Shown piece after piece: positions 62,905 to 64,000 of a stretch of DNA of 64,000 nt. The DNA is from Thiotrichaceae bacterium UBA973 (GTDB taxonomy: Bacteria; Pseudomonadota; Gammaproteobacteria; Eutrophobiales; Eutrophobiaceae), in the NCBI GenBank assembly GCA_002292815.1, contig DBBX01000027.1:1-64000 (forward strand), in the 5' to 3' direction. Numbering within the stretch: position 1 is the first letter of the stretch; the number at the start of each line of letters is the position of its first letter. The notes beneath the pieces are model-generated. The model was not told where the DNA came from and ran no database searches. It saw nothing but the letters and a program-made list of their open reading frames with translations. The position numbers were made by a program, and so were the translations under genes.

Positions 62905-64000
62905 TTAATATTTGAGAAAGCGAAGTCGTTCTTGCGCGCTGGTTACATTTGATTGCCAATTATTATCAGGCTTAGCTATTTCTATTAAATATATATAAGT
63001 AGAAACGGCATTTTTTATGTCTCCGATTTCTTCGAGAACCTGTCCTTTTAAATATAGATATTCAGGTAATACTATGTAGTTAATTGCTGATTCTATCGCT
63101 AGTAATGATTTTTCAAATTGCTCATTTTTTCGGTAACTAATAGCAAGATTATATTGGGTCTCATGGTGTTGAGGTGCAAACCGAATAGCATTATTAAGCG
63201 ATAATATTGCTTGCTTGTACTGCTTGTTATTAAGTGCCATATAACCTAGTAATTCATGCGGATCTGGATTTTCGGGGTCGATATCAATTTGATATTCAGC
63301 AAATTTTCTCGCTTGCTCGGGCTCTCCCATTTTTAGGTAACCCCAAGCGAATTCCATTGGAATAACAGTTACATTATTTATGTGTTTTCCACTCACGATT
63401 GTTAGGACACCTAATATTATTGAAAGTGAAATTAATGCAATAGTTTTATTTTTACCTGTGTTTTTCCAGTCAATAAGAGCTGTTATAAAAACACCACTGC
63501 CAACAGCAAACAAAGGCAAGCCGTGCGCACGGAATCGTGCCGCAGCTATAAAGATAATAAAAGTTACAAAAACAGTAGAAACAGCAATGATAATGGGTAG
63601 CGAGAAATATTTATTTCGTAATACAATTAATACTAAACCTGGTAACCCAAGAGCAAATAACCAGCCAAAGGGATTAGGTAGAACTTCGAGTAAAGGTGAA
63701 AATATACGCTCTCTATTGATAAAGCGACTGTTTTCAAGCTCTTTAAAAGCAATAAACTCTTTTGTTTTTCGTATTATATTTTCAATAATCTTATCGGAGT
63801 TTGATGCTATATATGTCAAAGCTTGCTTACGCCAAAAGCTGCTAACTTCATATATAGATAATTGTTGCCCTACCTTCTTTTCTGTTTCTCTTGTGTATCC
63901 TGCTAATATTTCAGGTGGGCTACTATATGAAACAAAAGCGGGTGAGAACTGAACTGAATTGGGATTATGGGAATTATATAATTGATGCAATACAATGCCA
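62905..64000 (-). CDS. Membrane glycosyltransferase-like protein with TPRs, 5' end outside window
   Basis: The frame stays open to the right edge, so about 365 C-terminal residues are visible. First comes a luminal-type segment (SPPEILAGYTRETEKKVG, then EVSSFWRKQALTYI), typical of the end of PMT/ArnT-type (GT39) membrane proteins. Four helices follow (about residues 107-200, including FGWLFALGLPGLVLIVLRN). The last 140 residues are TPRs (MEFAWGYLKMGEPEQARKF, PHELLGYMALNNKQYKQAI and so on). It probably transfers sugar or handles lipid-linked substrates at the envelope, beside a GT2 gene. Exact family uncertain. Confidence 0.65.
   Translation of the reverse strand, partial: GIVLHQLYNSHNPNSVQFSPAFVSYSSPPEILAGYTRETEKKVGQQLSIYEVSSFWRKQALTYIASNSDKIIENIIRKTKEFIAFKELENSRFINRERIFSPLLEVLPNPFGWLFALGLPGLVLIVLRNKYFSLPIIIAVSTVFVTFIIFIAAARFRAHGLPLFAVGSGVFITALIDWKNTGKNKTIALISLSIILGVLTIVSGKHINNVTVIPMEFAWGYLKMGEPEQARKFAEYQIDIDPENPDPHELLGYMALNNKQYKQAILSLNNAIRFAPQHHETQYNLAISYRKNEQFEKSLLAIESAINYIVLPEYLYLKGQVLEEIGDIKNAVSTYIYLIEIAKPDNNWQSNVTSAQERLRFLKY

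Noticed and set aside
1..64000. CRISPR arrays, tRNA or rRNA genes, insertion sequences
   Set aside because: No repeat-spacer pattern, no recognisable tRNA or rRNA sequence, and no transposase were seen by eye; a dedicated search would still be needed for tRNAs and small RNAs.

Overview
The window is a chromosomal stretch of a moderately AT-rich gammaproteobacterium. Evidence for this is the ubiquinone genes ubiE-ubiJ-ubiB, the order hslV-hslU-DUF971-ubiE, dapF-DUF484-xerC, hda-perM-DUF2066-purM, and ilvBHC-psd-pssA-leuA, which I know from purple-sulfur-type and related gammaproteobacteria. I cannot place it to genus. It holds about 70 protein genes, densely packed and often with 4-base ATGA overlaps. 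I found no rRNA, tRNA, CRISPR array, prophage or insertion sequence.

Layout. 1-7.4 kb: a cut-off secreted HExxH protein, the rhodanese-secB-gpsA operon, then gpmI-envC-ctpA followed by a decayed yibQ. 7.4-9.5 kb: a helical secreted/anchored protein interrupted by one in-frame TAG, and a DUF4136-like protein. 9.5-14 kb: a type IV pilus-type ATPase, a single-TM protein, two prepilins and an alpha/beta hydrolase; a duplicated, diverged 3' tail of ubiB lies on the far side of one pilin. 14-22 kb: ubiB-ubiJ-ubiE-DUF971-hslU-hslV-xerC-DUF484-dapF. 22-27 kb: MscS channel, TraB/GumN protein, nagZ and two orphan peptide ABC permeases. 27-34.5 kb: an accessory run with a Lys/Ala-rich basic protein, SMR transporter, TPR protein, hemerythrin-GGDEF protein, an ECF-like sigma factor operon (sigma, DUF3619, a frameshifted small gene, DUF3106), an EF-hand protein, a CDF metal exporter and a lipoprotein.

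34.5-50 kb: truncated hemoglobin, L,D-transpeptidase, peptide-binding lipoprotein, rlmD, exonuclease, cysM, rimI and family 4 UDG, then the branched-chain amino acid and phospholipid cluster ilvB-ilvH-ilvC-psd-pssA-leuA. Short leucine-rich leader peptides precede both ilvB and leuA, as in attenuation. proS and acylphosphatase follow. 50-58.4 kb: a PilZ-like protein, BrkB-family protein, arsC-wrbA and hda-perM-DUF2066 with divergent purM. 58.4-64 kb: envelope glycan genes (two GT2 enzymes, a methyltransferase, a membrane glycosyltransferase with TPRs) around trmJ and suhB.

The most useful unannotated signals are (1) the ubiB tail duplication around a pilin gene, (2) the two leucine-rich leaders, (3) the sigma factor whose complete N-terminus needs a CTG start, (4) a frameshifted small gene between DUF3619 and DUF3106, and (5) three or more genes broken by a single nonsense codon. 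I saw no clear, wholly new multi-gene defence or biosynthetic system.
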